Below are positions 52,766-61,816 of a DNA stretch of 64,000 nt, one piece after another. Under the pieces are notes generated by a model. It saw nothing but the letters and a program-made list of their open reading frames with translations. It had not been told where the DNA came from and did no database searches. The position numbers and the translations under genes are program-made. The DNA comes from DASPKM01 sp035628135 (GTDB lineage Bacteria; Bacteroidota; Bacteroidia; Chitinophagales; Chitinophagaceae): positions 372,001 to 436,000 of the forward strand of contig DASPKM010000009.1 in the NCBI GenBank assembly GCA_035628135.1, in the 5' to 3' direction. Each line of letters starts with the position of its first letter. The first letter of the stretch is position 1.

Positions 52766-53797
52766 ATGAAGGAACGATTGTTTGGCAATATCGATGGCTC
52801 GCCCATTACGGAATATACTTTATCCAATGCGGGGGGCATGCAGGTCGGCATCATCAACTATGGTGGCACGGTTACCAGGCTGCTCGTGCCTGATAAAAAT
52901 GGTGAAATGGGAGATGTGGTATTGGGTTATGCATCACTGAATGGCTATTTGCAGCAGGACAATCCTTATTTCAATTCCCTAATCGGGCGTTATGCCAACC
53001 GCATTGCCAATGCACGTTTTACCCTCGATGGAAAAGAATACACGCTGGCCCCAAACAACAATGGCAACAGCCTGCACGGGGGCTATAAGGGATATGATAA
53101 GGTGATCTGGGATGCTGAAAAATTAAATGACACCAGTCTTAAGCTAACTTATGTAAGCAACGATGGAGAAGAAGGTTATCCCGGCAACCTGCATATAACG
53201 GTGATCTATACCCTAACCAGCGACAATGGCCTGCAGATCGATTACTTCGCCACTACGGACCAGGCAACGCCCATCAATCTTACCAGCCATTGCTATTTCA
53301 ATTTATCTGCAGGCAAGGACCCTGCCATTCTGAACCACCGCCTGCAACTGAACGCCTCGAAATATACGGTGGCCGACGATGCCCTGGTACCGACCGGCGA
53401 ACTGGCCGATGTGCAGGGCGGGCCCATGGACTTTACCACAGAAAAACTGATCGGCGATGACATACAACAGGTAAAAGGAGGTTACGATCACAACTGGGTG
53501 CTGGACAACAACGGAAATACGCTGGAAAAGGCGGCCACCTTATATGAACCGGTCAGCGGCCGGTACATGGAAGTATACACCACCCAGCCGGGCATACAAT
53601 TTTACTCGGGCAATTTTTTAAACGGCATCCTGCAGGACACCAAAAACGGACAGGTATATGGCAAGCATGCCGCCCTTTGCCTGGAAACCCAGCATTTTCC
53701 CGACAGTCCGAACCAGCCGCATTTTCCAAATACCATCCTGCGGCCGGGCGAAGCCTACCGGCAAACCACGGTATACAGGTTTTCAATTCAACCTTAA
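52766..53797 (+). CDS. galM: aldose 1-epimerase (galactose mutarotase family)
   Basis: 343 residues, no signal peptide, probably cytosolic. Family signatures include IINYGGTVTRLLVPDKNGE, IGRYANRIANARFTLDG, ANNGNSLHGG-type sequence (PNNNGNSLHGGYKGYDK), the catalytic His in INLTSHCYFNLS and the catalytic Glu in LETQHFPDSPNQPHFP. It interconverts alpha and beta anomers of aldoses. Because it is divergent from the rhamnose operon, it may supply the anomer used by the isomerase; the substrate could be rhamnose rather than galactose, so the symbol denotes the family only. Confidence 0.88.
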   Translation: MKERLFGNIDGSPITEYTLSNAGGMQVGIINYGGTVTRLLVPDKNGEMGDVVLGYASLNGYLQQDNPYFNSLIGRYANRIANARFTLDGKEYTLAPNNNGNSLHGGYKGYDKVIWDAEKLNDTSLKLTYVSNDGEEGYPGNLHITVIYTLTSDNGLQIDYFATTDQATPINLTSHCYFNLSAGKDPAILNHRLQLNASKYTVADDALVPTGELADVQGGPMDFTTEKLIGDDIQQVKGGYDHNWVLDNNGNTLEKAATLYEPVSGRYMEVYTTQPGIQFYSGNFLNGILQDTKNGQVYGKHAALCLETQHFPDSPNQPHFPNTILRPGEAYRQTTVYRFSIQP

Positions 53798-53814
53798 CGC
53801 GTGAGCTAACCACA

Positions 53815-53843
53815 CCCATACCCATATACCCACACCCTTACCC
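53815..53843 (-). other. candidate G-quadruplex motif on the minus strand
   Basis: Five runs of three C on the plus strand (53815, 53821, 53829, 53835, 53841) are separated by loops of 3, 5, 3 and 3 bases, so the minus strand fits the G3+N1-7 pattern. A further C-rich block (53874-53890) has three more runs. The block lies in the 220-base gap between the mutarotase and DUF2130 genes, which otherwise holds no gene. Confidence 0.5.
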
Positions 53844-54017
53844 TTACTGCTCCTCGCTACTCAGTATCCGTTTCCCGTTTCCCCTAACCCTTCCACACCT
53901 TTTAGCCGACATGATCCGGACATAAACACCACGATTTCTATCCACATGTGTTATCATCTTCTGTTGGCCCATAAGCAGGCCTTTCAATATATTCGTGCTC
54001 TTAGTAAAAACCGAACT

Positions 54018-55190
54018 ATGGCAACTGATATCAAATGCCCGAGCTGTGGCGAACTGTTTGCGCTGGGAGAGGCGGAGGCAGAGGAGTACAAGAAGGAATT
54101 GCAGCAGAAGATGACGGCTTACGTGAAACAAAAAGAAGATGAATTCAGGCGCAAAACGGAGGACCTGGAGCGGCAGAGATCGGCCATGGAAGCGGCTGCC
54201 TTAAAAAAAGCATCGGAAGAACTGGCCGCCCAGTTGAAGGCCATGGAAGACGAATCCCGCCTGAAAAGCCTGCAACTGCAGGAAATGCAAAAAAAAGAAC
54301 TGGAATTCCTGCGCGAAAAGAACGAATTGGAACAACGCAGCCGCAACCTTGACATAGAAATAGAAAAAAGACTGCTGGAAGACCGCAAAAAGATAGAACA
54401 GGAAACCATGCTCCGCGAATCACAGTTGTTCGACATGCGCATGAAGGAAAAAGAACTGCAGCTGGAAAGCATGAAACGGACCATCGAAGAGCTGAAAAGA
54501 AAAAGCGAGCAGGGCCTCACCCAGGCGCAGGGCGAAGCACAGGAACTGATGCTGGAAAAGCTCCTCGGTGAACACTTCCCCTTCGATAGCATCGAGGAGG
54601 TAGGCAAGGGCATAGAGGGCGCGGACTGCATACATGTAGTGCGCAACATCTCCGGCAAGGAATGCGGCAAGATCATTTACGAAAGCAAGCGCACCAAGGG
54701 CTGGAGCAGCGCATGGGTGGAAAAACTAAAGAATGACATGCGCAGCACCCAGGCCGACCTGGCAATACTGGTTACGCAAACCTTTCCCAAGGGCATGGAT
54801 TGCTTTGGCGAAAAAGAAGGCGTGTGGGTCTGTTCTTTCAAAGAGGTCATCGGGCTTTCTACCGCCCTTCGACATGCCATCATCAGGATTGCGGAAACGA
54901 AAAGATCGGAAGAGAACAAAGGCGAAAAAATGCAGATGCTGTACAACTATCTTACCGGCATCGAATTCCGCCAGCACGTGGAAGCCATCCTCGAAAGCTT
55001 CCTTTCCATGAAACAATCGATCACCAGGGAACGTGTGCAAATGGAAAAGATCTGGAAGGAACGCGAAAAACAATTGGATAAAGTATTGCTCAATACCTCG
55101 GGACTGTTCGGTTCCATAAAAGGCATTGCCGGCGCATCGGTAGAAGACATTCCGCTGCTGGAAACCGCGCAGGATGAAGATGCTGCTTAA
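54018..55190 (+). CDS. DUF2130 protein: coiled coil plus PD-(D/E)xK nuclease-like domain
   Basis: 390 residues from ATG 54018. A small zinc-ribbon-like start (KCPSCGE) is followed by a long charged coiled coil (20-170). The central domain has residues ordered as in PD-(D/E)xK nucleases: Glu180 (ELMLEKLL), Asp203 (IEGADCIHV) and Glu222-Ser-Lys224 (IIYESKRTKGWSSAW). A helical C-terminal half contains a second coiled coil. DUF2130 is widespread and uncharacterised; a DNA-acting role is inferred from the motif. The stop overlaps the converging regulator gene by 4 bases. Confidence 0.8.
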   Translation: MATDIKCPSCGELFALGEAEAEEYKKELQQKMTAYVKQKEDEFRRKTEDLERQRSAMEAAALKKASEELAAQLKAMEDESRLKSLQLQEMQKKELEFLREKNELEQRSRNLDIEIEKRLLEDRKKIEQETMLRESQLFDMRMKEKELQLESMKRTIEELKRKSEQGLTQAQGEAQELMLEKLLGEHFPFDSIEEVGKGIEGADCIHVVRNISGKECGKIIYESKRTKGWSSAWVEKLKNDMRSTQADLAILVTQTFPKGMDCFGEKEGVWVCSFKEVIGLSTALRHAIIRIAETKRSEENKGEKMQMLYNYLTGIEFRQHVEAILESFLSMKQSITRERVQMEKIWKEREKQLDKVLLNTSGLFGSIKGIAGASVEDIPLLETAQDEDAA

Positions 55191-55714
55191 ACCTTTCTGT
55201 CCAAATAATAAAAAATGAGGTACACCACGGAAAATGCCGCGATAATAATAGCCCATCCCTGTCCGCGGCTTATAGAGCCCACTCCATAAATAGAACCTAA
55301 GGCAATCAAAGCGGCAATGCCGCCCGCTATCCATGGCGGTATCGGGTGCCTGCGTTGCGGCGTGCGCCGCTCCACCTTCATGCTCTTTCCATGTTCATGC
55401 TCTATGAATTGCACTGGCACCTTGAGGCGATAGCCTTTTCTTGGAATGGTTTCAATAACCCTTGGATGTTGGGGATCATCGTTGAATACTTTGCGCAGCT
55501 GCGAAATGCACCGGCTGATAGAATCCTCCGTAACGATCATGTCCGGCCACACTTCTTTAAAAATTTCTTCCTTCGAAATCGTCTGTTCCGCATTTTCGGC
55601 CAGCAGCGTCAGCAGGCTCATGGTCTTCGACTCCAGCTTCAGCGTTTTATCTTTAGTAATAATCTCGTTTCCGTCAGGGTTTACCGTAAAATCGTCTATA
55701 ACAAATTTCCGCAT
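55187..55714 (-). CDS. membrane-anchored winged-helix transcription regulator (ToxR/CadC-like)
   Basis: 175 residues from ATG 55714. Residues 1-100 are an OmpR/PhoB-type winged helix (SKEEIFKEVWPDMIVTEDSI, ISQLRKVFNDDPQHPRVIET, PRKGYRL). The rest is a basic linker and two hydrophobic segments (about 128-145 and 152-170) with a very short loop (SISRGQG), so there is no receiver and almost no periplasmic domain. It is probably held in the inner membrane and controls transcription from there. The start lies 7 bases after the serine-hydrolase stop, so the two are likely co-transcribed. Confidence 0.8.
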   Translation of the reverse strand: MRKFVIDDFTVNPDGNEIITKDKTLKLESKTMSLLTLLAENAEQTISKEEIFKEVWPDMIVTEDSISRCISQLRKVFNDDPQHPRVIETIPRKGYRLKVPVQFIEHEHGKSMKVERRTPQRRHPIPPWIAGGIAALIALGSIYGVGSISRGQGWAIIIAAFSVVYLIFYYLDRKV

Positions 55715-55721
55715 AGGCAAG

Positions 55722-56780
55722 TCAGTTTCTGTCCAAAGCTAGATCAATCGCCCCGATTATGGCCGGCTCTATCCTTTCCTTGGGAAAGGCGCTGTTGTTG
55801 GTAAACAACACAAAACCCAGGTTATGATCGAGCCAATGGCAATACGCCGAGCTGAAGATATTATTAGCCCCAGATGAGCGTATTATCCTGTTTCCCTGTT
55901 TGGTCTTTCGCGTCATGGCCGCGATCATCAGGTCTTTTTGTTCACGCGGCAATAATTCCGATTTCAGCAAAGCATCAAAAAATCGCTGCAGGTCTGTGGT
56001 AGTGGTCAGCATACCGCCATTGGCTTTCAGGTACCACGAGGGCCCATCAGGCCCATAATAATCGGTTACTGTGCCCCACTGTTTTTGTTTGAGCATTCCA
56101 CAGGCAAGCTTCTCTTTCCTGGAAACCGTATAGCCCGTATGTTTCATGTTCAAAGGCCTGAAGAACTCCTGTTGCAGGTAAGCTTCATAGTCCTTGCCCG
56201 AAACCGTTTCAATGATATAGCCCAACAATGAAAATCCCGCATTCGAGTATTGTGTTTTTTCCCCGGGCTGAAACAATAGCGTGGAGGCTTTGATCTTTTG
56301 CATCAACGAATCCCTCGAAATATAGGTTTCATCCAGGCCAAGGTCCTCTTTCAGGCCGGATTGATGCATGAGCAGGTGCACAATGGTGATGCCTGCCTTG
56401 TCTTCGGGCCACCCGGGCACCAGGTCTTTCACCTTCGATTGCAGGCCCAGCTTTTGATTTTGTACCAGGCGCAGGATGGCGGCGCCGGTAATGGATTTGG
56501 TAATAGAGCCCATATCGTACAGCAGGCCGGTCCGGGTTTTTTTATTCCGGCAATCGCTGTAACCATACCCCTTATTTAATAGCACGTCGTCGGCGCTTAA
56601 TAATAAGATGGTCCCGGAAAATCCTTGCTGTTCGGCGGCGGTAAGCATAGAATCTATGCGTTGCTTCAAGCCGGGCAGGTTAAGATCGTCCTGGTATGGC
56701 TGGGCGATGGCGGAAAGGCCGATCAAAACCGGTAACAATATCCCGGGCAGCAGCTTTGCGTAGCGCAGAATGGTTGGCAT
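55722..56780 (-). CDS. secreted serine hydrolase, class C beta-lactamase/DD-peptidase family
   Basis: 352 residues with a signal peptide (1-26, LSAIAQ). The catalytic Ser92-x-x-Lys95 (GSITKSI) and Tyr178-Ser-Asn180 (QYSNAGF) motifs of the beta-lactamase/PBP4* superfamily are present; the third motif is uncertain (candidate around IIRSSGANN). Members act as esterases, DD-peptidases or regulators. It precedes a membrane-bound regulator gene by 7 bases, which suggests the enzyme and regulator respond to the same cell-envelope signal; inference. Confidence 0.85.
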   Translation of the reverse strand: MPTILRYAKLLPGILLPVLIGLSAIAQPYQDDLNLPGLKQRIDSMLTAAEQQGFSGTILLLSADDVLLNKGYGYSDCRNKKTRTGLLYDMGSITKSITGAAILRLVQNQKLGLQSKVKDLVPGWPEDKAGITIVHLLMHQSGLKEDLGLDETYISRDSLMQKIKASTLLFQPGEKTQYSNAGFSLLGYIIETVSGKDYEAYLQQEFFRPLNMKHTGYTVSRKEKLACGMLKQKQWGTVTDYYGPDGPSWYLKANGGMLTTTTDLQRFFDALLKSELLPREQKDLMIAAMTRKTKQGNRIIRSSGANNIFSSAYCHWLDHNLGFVLFTNNSAFPKERIEPAIIGAIDLALDRN

Positions 56781-56869
56781 ATTTTCTTTTGAAACAAAAG
56801 AACAGCGCGCCGGGTTAACAGGGGGTGTGGAATTCCCGATCTTTTCCTGATGTTATGCCGATGAAAGGC

Positions 56870-57511
56870 CTAAACAGCCGTTGCCAGCCAGCTCAATGCA
56901 AATTTTTCGAGGAAAACCGTCTGTAATTTCAGCAGCCTCGCCTTCTCCTTGCTGAAAAGAAAATCCGTAAAAATGCAGTTGCGGATCTCGTCGCGGTAAA
57001 TAGCCTGCAATTGCATATGCCTGCGGAAATCGACTTGGCCATTGCCATGCCATTTGAACATGGCCTCTTTACAACTCCACATCAGGGTGAATTTCAAAAG
57101 GTCAGGCATATCAACCCGGAATTGCTGGATAATGCCGGCCTCGATGGTATTGATGAATTTGTCTTTTACCTTCCCCACGCGTTCGGCTACCAGCTCGATA
57201 TCTATTCCTACGCGTTTGTCGCGGCTTACGATGGCGGCGGCAAAATCGCCGCAGTGGGAAATTGAAAAATGATAGGCTTCGTTAGCCAGGAAAGGCTTGA
57301 GCGTATCGGCGATGCGGATGAGCTCATACGGAAAATCCGGGAACAGGTACCTAAGCAAATGACGGCCGGCAAGGTGCTGTACACGCTTGTGGGGATGCGT
57401 GATCTCATTTTGCAGGGGGACGGTCTGGAGAAAAAAGTTTTCCGATTCCTCTATTTTCCAAATCCCGATTTTGGTATGCCTGTCGATAGTTTGTTGATAA
57501 AATAAAGGCAT
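56870..57511 (-). CDS. 4'-phosphopantetheinyl transferase superfamily protein
   Basis: 213 residues, the size of Sfp-type enzymes. The Mg2+/CoA-binding motif VGIDIE (Asp104, Glu106) and the WSCKEAMFKW motif (Glu149) are both present, preceded by FSISHCGDFAAAIVS with the conserved His. The enzyme would attach phosphopantetheine from CoA to an acyl- or peptidyl-carrier protein. No carrier-protein or synthase gene is adjacent, so it probably serves fatty-acid or secondary-metabolite carriers elsewhere. Confidence 0.88.
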   Translation of the reverse strand: MPLFYQQTIDRHTKIGIWKIEESENFFLQTVPLQNEITHPHKRVQHLAGRHLLRYLFPDFPYELIRIADTLKPFLANEAYHFSISHCGDFAAAIVSRDKRVGIDIELVAERVGKVKDKFINTIEAGIIQQFRVDMPDLLKFTLMWSCKEAMFKWHGNGQVDFRRHMQLQAIYRDEIRNCIFTDFLFSKEKARLLKLQTVFLEKFALSWLATAV

Positions 57512-57581
57512 GCGCGAATTTCTGATTTTTGGTGTATGATTTTAGATTTATTTGCAGGAAATATCAAACCGAACAACCAGT

Positions 57582-58118
57582 ATGATCCTTTCCGATAACC
57601 GTATTTTAGAAGAAATAGACAAAGGCACTATTAAAATTGAACCGTATTCGCGTGAATGCCTGGGGAGTAATTCGTACGATGTGCACCTTGGCCAATGGCT
57701 GGCCACCTACCGCGAGCACATCCTTGACTCGAAAAAGCACAACGAGATCGAGTATTTCGAAATCCCCGAAGAAGGCTTTGTGCTCTATCCCCATATTTTT
57801 TACCTGGGCGTAACGCTGGAATACACTGAAACACATGCGCACGTGCCGTTCCTGGAGGGCAAGTCGTCTACCGGCCGGCTGGGCATCGACATACACGCTA
57901 CCGCCGGTAAGGGCGACGTTGGATTTTGCGGCAACTGGACTTTGGAAATTTCTGTAAAGCAGCCCGTGAAAGTGTACAGGGGCATGCCGGTGGGACAACT
58001 TATTTATTTTCCCGTTGATGGTGAAATAGCCGTCAAGTACAACCAGAAAAAAGACGCCAAGTACAGCGGCCAGCCTAACAGGCCTGTGGAGAGTATGATG
58101 TGGAAGAATAAATTCTGA
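57582..58118 (+). CDS. dcd: dCTP deaminase
   Basis: 178 residues from ATG 57582 (MILSDNRILEEID), the usual start of the family; the upstream TTG is unlikely. Family features include YSRECLGSNSYDVHLGQW, EGKSSTGRLGIDIHATAGKG and the catalytic Glu in NWTLEISV. The enzyme deaminates dCTP to dUTP for dTMP synthesis in the cytosol as a homotrimer. Single gene, divergent from the phosphopantetheinyl transferase. Confidence 0.92.
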   Translation: MILSDNRILEEIDKGTIKIEPYSRECLGSNSYDVHLGQWLATYREHILDSKKHNEIEYFEIPEEGFVLYPHIFYLGVTLEYTETHAHVPFLEGKSSTGRLGIDIHATAGKGDVGFCGNWTLEISVKQPVKVYRGMPVGQLIYFPVDGEIAVKYNQKKDAKYSGQPNRPVESMMWKNKF

Positions 58119-58177
58119 TGAATCCGAAAGCGTTCAAATGTTTAAACATATAAACGGATACATCCATTACGTGTATT

Positions 58178-59251
58178 TTATATCCTCCCATACTTACGAT
58201 AATATGCAATTACCCACGCAACCACTTCGTCATAACTCAATATTCCCTGGGGTTGTTCATTGGCCTTAAGATATTGACCGTATAATATTCGGATAATAGG
58301 CTCGAAAGGATTTTCATATTTCTTATAAAAATCGCGCAGCGCCCGCAGATCTTGTTTTGCAAGCTCAGGCAAACGGGCATGCAGGCTTTTTGCAAGCGAT
58401 GAATCACGCACCGCCAGGTTGCGTGCGGCATAAATGTACAAGTCGAAGTAAACCGAATAACGAACAGCAGGATCATCTGAATCACGCGCCACGAGATAAC
58501 CCACAAAATTGGCTTCATTCTCCTTCGCAAATCCCAATTGATGCCCTATTTCATGACTGGTTGTAAACGGCTGCTGCGTCATCGGCACCGTGGTATTCAC
58601 CTGGGCTTCGCCCGAGAATGGATTGTAATAACCGGTATACCCCAGGTAATTGCCCAGGTAGCTGTACAACGATGGTTTTACAGAAGGCCTCCTGTATCTG
58701 AGGAAGGGAAGCGTTGGTTGTACTTTTTCGTATGCTGCTATTGCCTGCCCGAACAATACCCGTTTTTTGTAAAGCGCATCGCGCCGCGCCAATGCCATCG
58801 TGTCCAATTGGTGCAATTGGTCGATGCTTGCATTCACCAGCATCGCAAGCTCTTCGGTTGTATAGGACGTTACCAGCAAATCCAATTGCCGCGCAATGCC
58901 CACACGATTGTAATTAAGTCCCCACAATCCATTAAACAAAATATAAATCCATACCACTGTAAACGCGATCCTTCTCCATACCCTCAGCCAATATTCCGTC
59001 CTTGCCTCTTTTCTTGCGATCCTTCTTATCATCAGCACCACCCCTCTTATCAGATATAATACGGCCCACGCATACAACAAATCGCCCACGCTAAATGGGA
59101 CCCATCCGAATAAAAATCGCTGGATAATCGAAACAACCGGGTAAATGCCATGCGTATAATATTTTTCCACCGCTTCCGGAAAAAAAGCGAATACCCTGAT
59201 AGCTGTTCCTATCGCCAGCAAAAGAATAAGTCGGTTGCTCTTTGAAACCAT
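58178..59251 (-). CDS. DUF3810 membrane protein with HExxH metalloprotease motif
   Basis: 357 residues from ATG 59251 (MVSKSNRLILLL); an ATG at 59320 would add 23 hydrophilic residues that do not match the family. Three hydrophobic segments (6-20, about 45-70, 93-110) precede a soluble domain with SHEIGHQLGFAKENEANFVG, where HEIGH plus the downstream Glu form a zinc site typical of gluzincins. DUF3810 is common in Bacteroidota and Firmicutes and has no known substrate. Divergent from the acyl-CoA carboxylase gene. Confidence 0.85.
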   Translation of the reverse strand: MVSKSNRLILLLAIGTAIRVFAFFPEAVEKYYTHGIYPVVSIIQRFLFGWVPFSVGDLLYAWAVLYLIRGVVLMIRRIARKEARTEYWLRVWRRIAFTVVWIYILFNGLWGLNYNRVGIARQLDLLVTSYTTEELAMLVNASIDQLHQLDTMALARRDALYKKRVLFGQAIAAYEKVQPTLPFLRYRRPSVKPSLYSYLGNYLGYTGYYNPFSGEAQVNTTVPMTQQPFTTSHEIGHQLGFAKENEANFVGYLVARDSDDPAVRYSVYFDLYIYAARNLAVRDSSLAKSLHARLPELAKQDLRALRDFYKKYENPFEPIIRILYGQYLKANEQPQGILSYDEVVAWVIAYYRKYGRI

Positions 59252-59322
59252 ATCGCGGTGGAATTTTTGTTCCGGGGTACAATGATACAATCTGTATTTT
59301 GCATTCTTAAGCAAAGGCATTC

Positions 59323-60951
59323 ATGAACCTGGAATTCAACAAGCACGAAGACGCCGCGCGGCTGGCCCTAAGCGAACTGCGCCAAAAGAAAGCGCAGGTG
59401 GCCCTGGGCGGCGGCAAAAAAGCAATCGAAAAACAAAAAGAAAAAAACAAGCTCACCGCAAGGGAGCGCATCGAATACCTGCGCGATAAGGACAAGCCCT
59501 TTATCGAGATCGGTTCATTTGCCGGTTACGAAATGTATGAAGCAGAAGGTGGTTGTCCCGCAGGCGGCACCGTTGCGGGCATCGGGCATGTATCAGGACG
59601 GCAATGCGTGATTGTGGCGAACGACCAAACGGTAAAGGCCGGCGCATGGTTTCCCATCACCGGCAAAAAAAACCTGCGCATGCAGGAGATCGCAATGGAA
59701 AACCGCCTGCCGATCATCTACATCGTTGACAGCGCGGGCGTATACCTTCCCATGCAGGATGAGATCTTTCCCGACAAAGAGCACTTCGGCCGCATCTTCC
59801 GCAACAATGCGCGCATGAGCGCCATGGGCATTTCACAAATCGCTGCGGTGATGGGCGCTTGTGTTGCGGGCGGCGCTTACCTGCCCATCATGAGCGATGA
59901 AACCCTGATGGTAGAAGGCAACGGTTCTATTTTTTTAGCAGGGCCTTACCTGGTTAAAGCAGCCATTGGCGAAGACATCGACGTTGAAACCCTTGGCGGC
60001 GCGGTTACCCATACCGAGATCAGTGGAATAGCAGATTATAAATTCAAAACAGAACAGGAATGCCTTGACCAGGTAAAACGCATCGTGTCGAAAATGGCGG
60101 CGCCTGCATCTGCCGGGTTCGACCGCATCAAAAGCAAGCCTCCCAAAAAAAATCCTGAAGACTTATATGGCATCGTGCCTGCCGACAGTTCCAAGCCCTT
60201 CGACATGCTCGAAGTGATCGAGCGTATTGTGGACGATTCGGCGATCGATGAATTTAAGGCCGACTATGGCAAGACAATCATCTGCGGTTATGCGAGGATC
60301 GATGGCTGGGCCGTAGGCATCGTGGCCAATCAACGCAAGATCGTAAAGACCAGGAAAGGCGAGATGCAGATGGGTGGTGTCATTTACAACGACAGCGCCG
60401 ATAAGGCTGCCCGCTTTATCATGAACTGCAACCAGAAGAGGATCCCGCTGGTGTTCCTGCAGGATGTTACCGGTTTTATGGTTGGCAGCCGCAGCGAGCA
60501 CGCAGGCATTATCAAAGACGGAGCAAAAATGGTGAATGCGGTGGCCAATTCAGTGGTGCCCAAGTTTACAGTCATTGTAGGCAATTCATACGGTGCGGGT
60601 AACTATGCAATGTGCGGCAAGGCTTATGATCCGCGCTTCATTTACGCATGGCCCACGGCTAAAATAGCGGTAATGGGCGGCGACCAGGCCGCGAAAACAC
60701 TGTTGCAGATACAGGTGAATGCTATGAAAACCAAAGGAAAAGCCATCAGCCCGGAAGATGAAAAAGCATTGCTTGATGAGATCAGGGGCAGGTACAACCG
60801 CCAGACCACTCCTTACTATGCGGCTGCCCGCCTTTGGATAGATGAAATCATAGACCCCGCGGCAACCCGCGAAGCGCTCGCGGAAGGTTTGAAAGCAGCC
60901 GATCAAAACCCGGAGATCCAACATTTTATGACCGGTGTATTCCAGGTATAA
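59323..60951 (+). CDS. acyl-CoA carboxylase, carboxyltransferase (beta) subunit
   Basis: 542 residues with two crotonase-fold halves: residues about 50-300 bind biotin-carboxylate (IVDSAGVYLPMQDEIFP, GACVAGGAYLPIMSDE) and 300-542 bind acyl-CoA (IPLVFLQDVTGFMVG, GNSYGAGNYAMCGKAY, AKIAVMGGDQAAKTLLQ). The sequence is closest in pattern to methylcrotonyl-CoA carboxylase beta subunits, although propionyl-CoA or other short acyl substrates are possible. It needs a biotin-carboxylase alpha subunit, which is not in this window. Confidence 0.88.
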   Translation: MNLEFNKHEDAARLALSELRQKKAQVALGGGKKAIEKQKEKNKLTARERIEYLRDKDKPFIEIGSFAGYEMYEAEGGCPAGGTVAGIGHVSGRQCVIVANDQTVKAGAWFPITGKKNLRMQEIAMENRLPIIYIVDSAGVYLPMQDEIFPDKEHFGRIFRNNARMSAMGISQIAAVMGACVAGGAYLPIMSDETLMVEGNGSIFLAGPYLVKAAIGEDIDVETLGGAVTHTEISGIADYKFKTEQECLDQVKRIVSKMAAPASAGFDRIKSKPPKKNPEDLYGIVPADSSKPFDMLEVIERIVDDSAIDEFKADYGKTIICGYARIDGWAVGIVANQRKIVKTRKGEMQMGGVIYNDSADKAARFIMNCNQKRIPLVFLQDVTGFMVGSRSEHAGIIKDGAKMVNAVANSVVPKFTVIVGNSYGAGNYAMCGKAYDPRFIYAWPTAKIAVMGGDQAAKTLLQIQVNAMKTKGKAISPEDEKALLDEIRGRYNRQTTPYYAAARLWIDEIIDPAATREALAEGLKAADQNPEIQHFMTGVFQV

Positions 60952-61023
60952 CTATTTTTTCTATTTTACTAAAATTGATTATTTTCACTCATCTTTCAAC
61001 AACCAAACTAACTAGGGACGCTT

Positions 61024-61791
61024 ATGAGAAATTCTACGCTGAGGAAAGTATTGCTATTTTCTGCACTCACGGTTATAACCTTACAAGCTTGCCGCAAGGA
61101 CGATGCTGCTATGATGACTCCACCCGGAGTACCCGATCAATCTTTTTTAGAGGAGTTTGATACTACTACATCAGCCTTTGCAAGAGGTTGGGTTCCCATA
61201 AATGCAAGTGCGCCTAAGGGCCGGTCTGTGTGGGTGCAAGGACTGTTCAACAATCCGGCAAACACCGGGCTTCCTTATCCTATTCCCTTCGGCCCGCATT
61301 CATCCAAAGGTTCTTATCCCGGATTTATTGGCGCCGATTATTTGTCTACTTCCGCTGCAGCCGGTGTAATCAGCAACTGGCTGGTTTCGCCGGTAGTTAC
61401 CATGCAGAATGGCGATAAGATCATCTTCTACACCAGGACCGCTTTATACGCGATATCTGCTACCGACTCTACCGATTTCGCCAACCGCTTACAGGTTAGG
61501 TTAAATTCGAATAACGAAGGCACCAACGTTGGCAACGGCCTGAACACAGGCGACTTCACCAACACGCTGCTCGACATCAACCCCAGTTATATTGAAACGC
61601 ATACCAACCCCGCTTTATACGATCCTAATTCCTATCCCTTCCGCTGGACGCGCTTCGAAGCAACCGTGGGCGGATTGAACGGGCCTACCAAAGGACGCTT
61701 TGCCTTCCGCTATTTTGTTGAAGGCGGCGGTAGCAACGGCCTGGGATCTGCAGTGGCTGTTGACAGTGTAGCGTATGTTGGTAAACGTTAA
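61024..61791 (+). CDS. choice-of-anchor J domain lipoprotein (first of a tandem pair)
   Basis: 255 residues. The lipoprotein signal ends LQAC (Cys23). The mature part is a jelly-roll choice-of-anchor J-type domain: SFLEEFDTTTSAFARGWVPI, SNWLVSPVVTMQNGDKIIFY, LQVRLNSNNEGT and FAFRYFVEGG. The domain is common on Bacteroidota surface lipoproteins and binds unknown ligands. The paralogue starts 25 bases downstream, so the two form an operon that ends at the terminator at 62552-62583. Confidence 0.82.
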   Translation: MRNSTLRKVLLFSALTVITLQACRKDDAAMMTPPGVPDQSFLEEFDTTTSAFARGWVPINASAPKGRSVWVQGLFNNPANTGLPYPIPFGPHSSKGSYPGFIGADYLSTSAAAGVISNWLVSPVVTMQNGDKIIFYTRTALYAISATDSTDFANRLQVRLNSNNEGTNVGNGLNTGDFTNTLLDINPSYIETHTNPALYDPNSYPFRWTRFEATVGGLNGPTKGRFAFRYFVEGGGSNGLGSAVAVDSVAYVGKR

Positions 61792-61816
61792 TCTTTCAAT
61801 CTTCAAACAATTCGTC

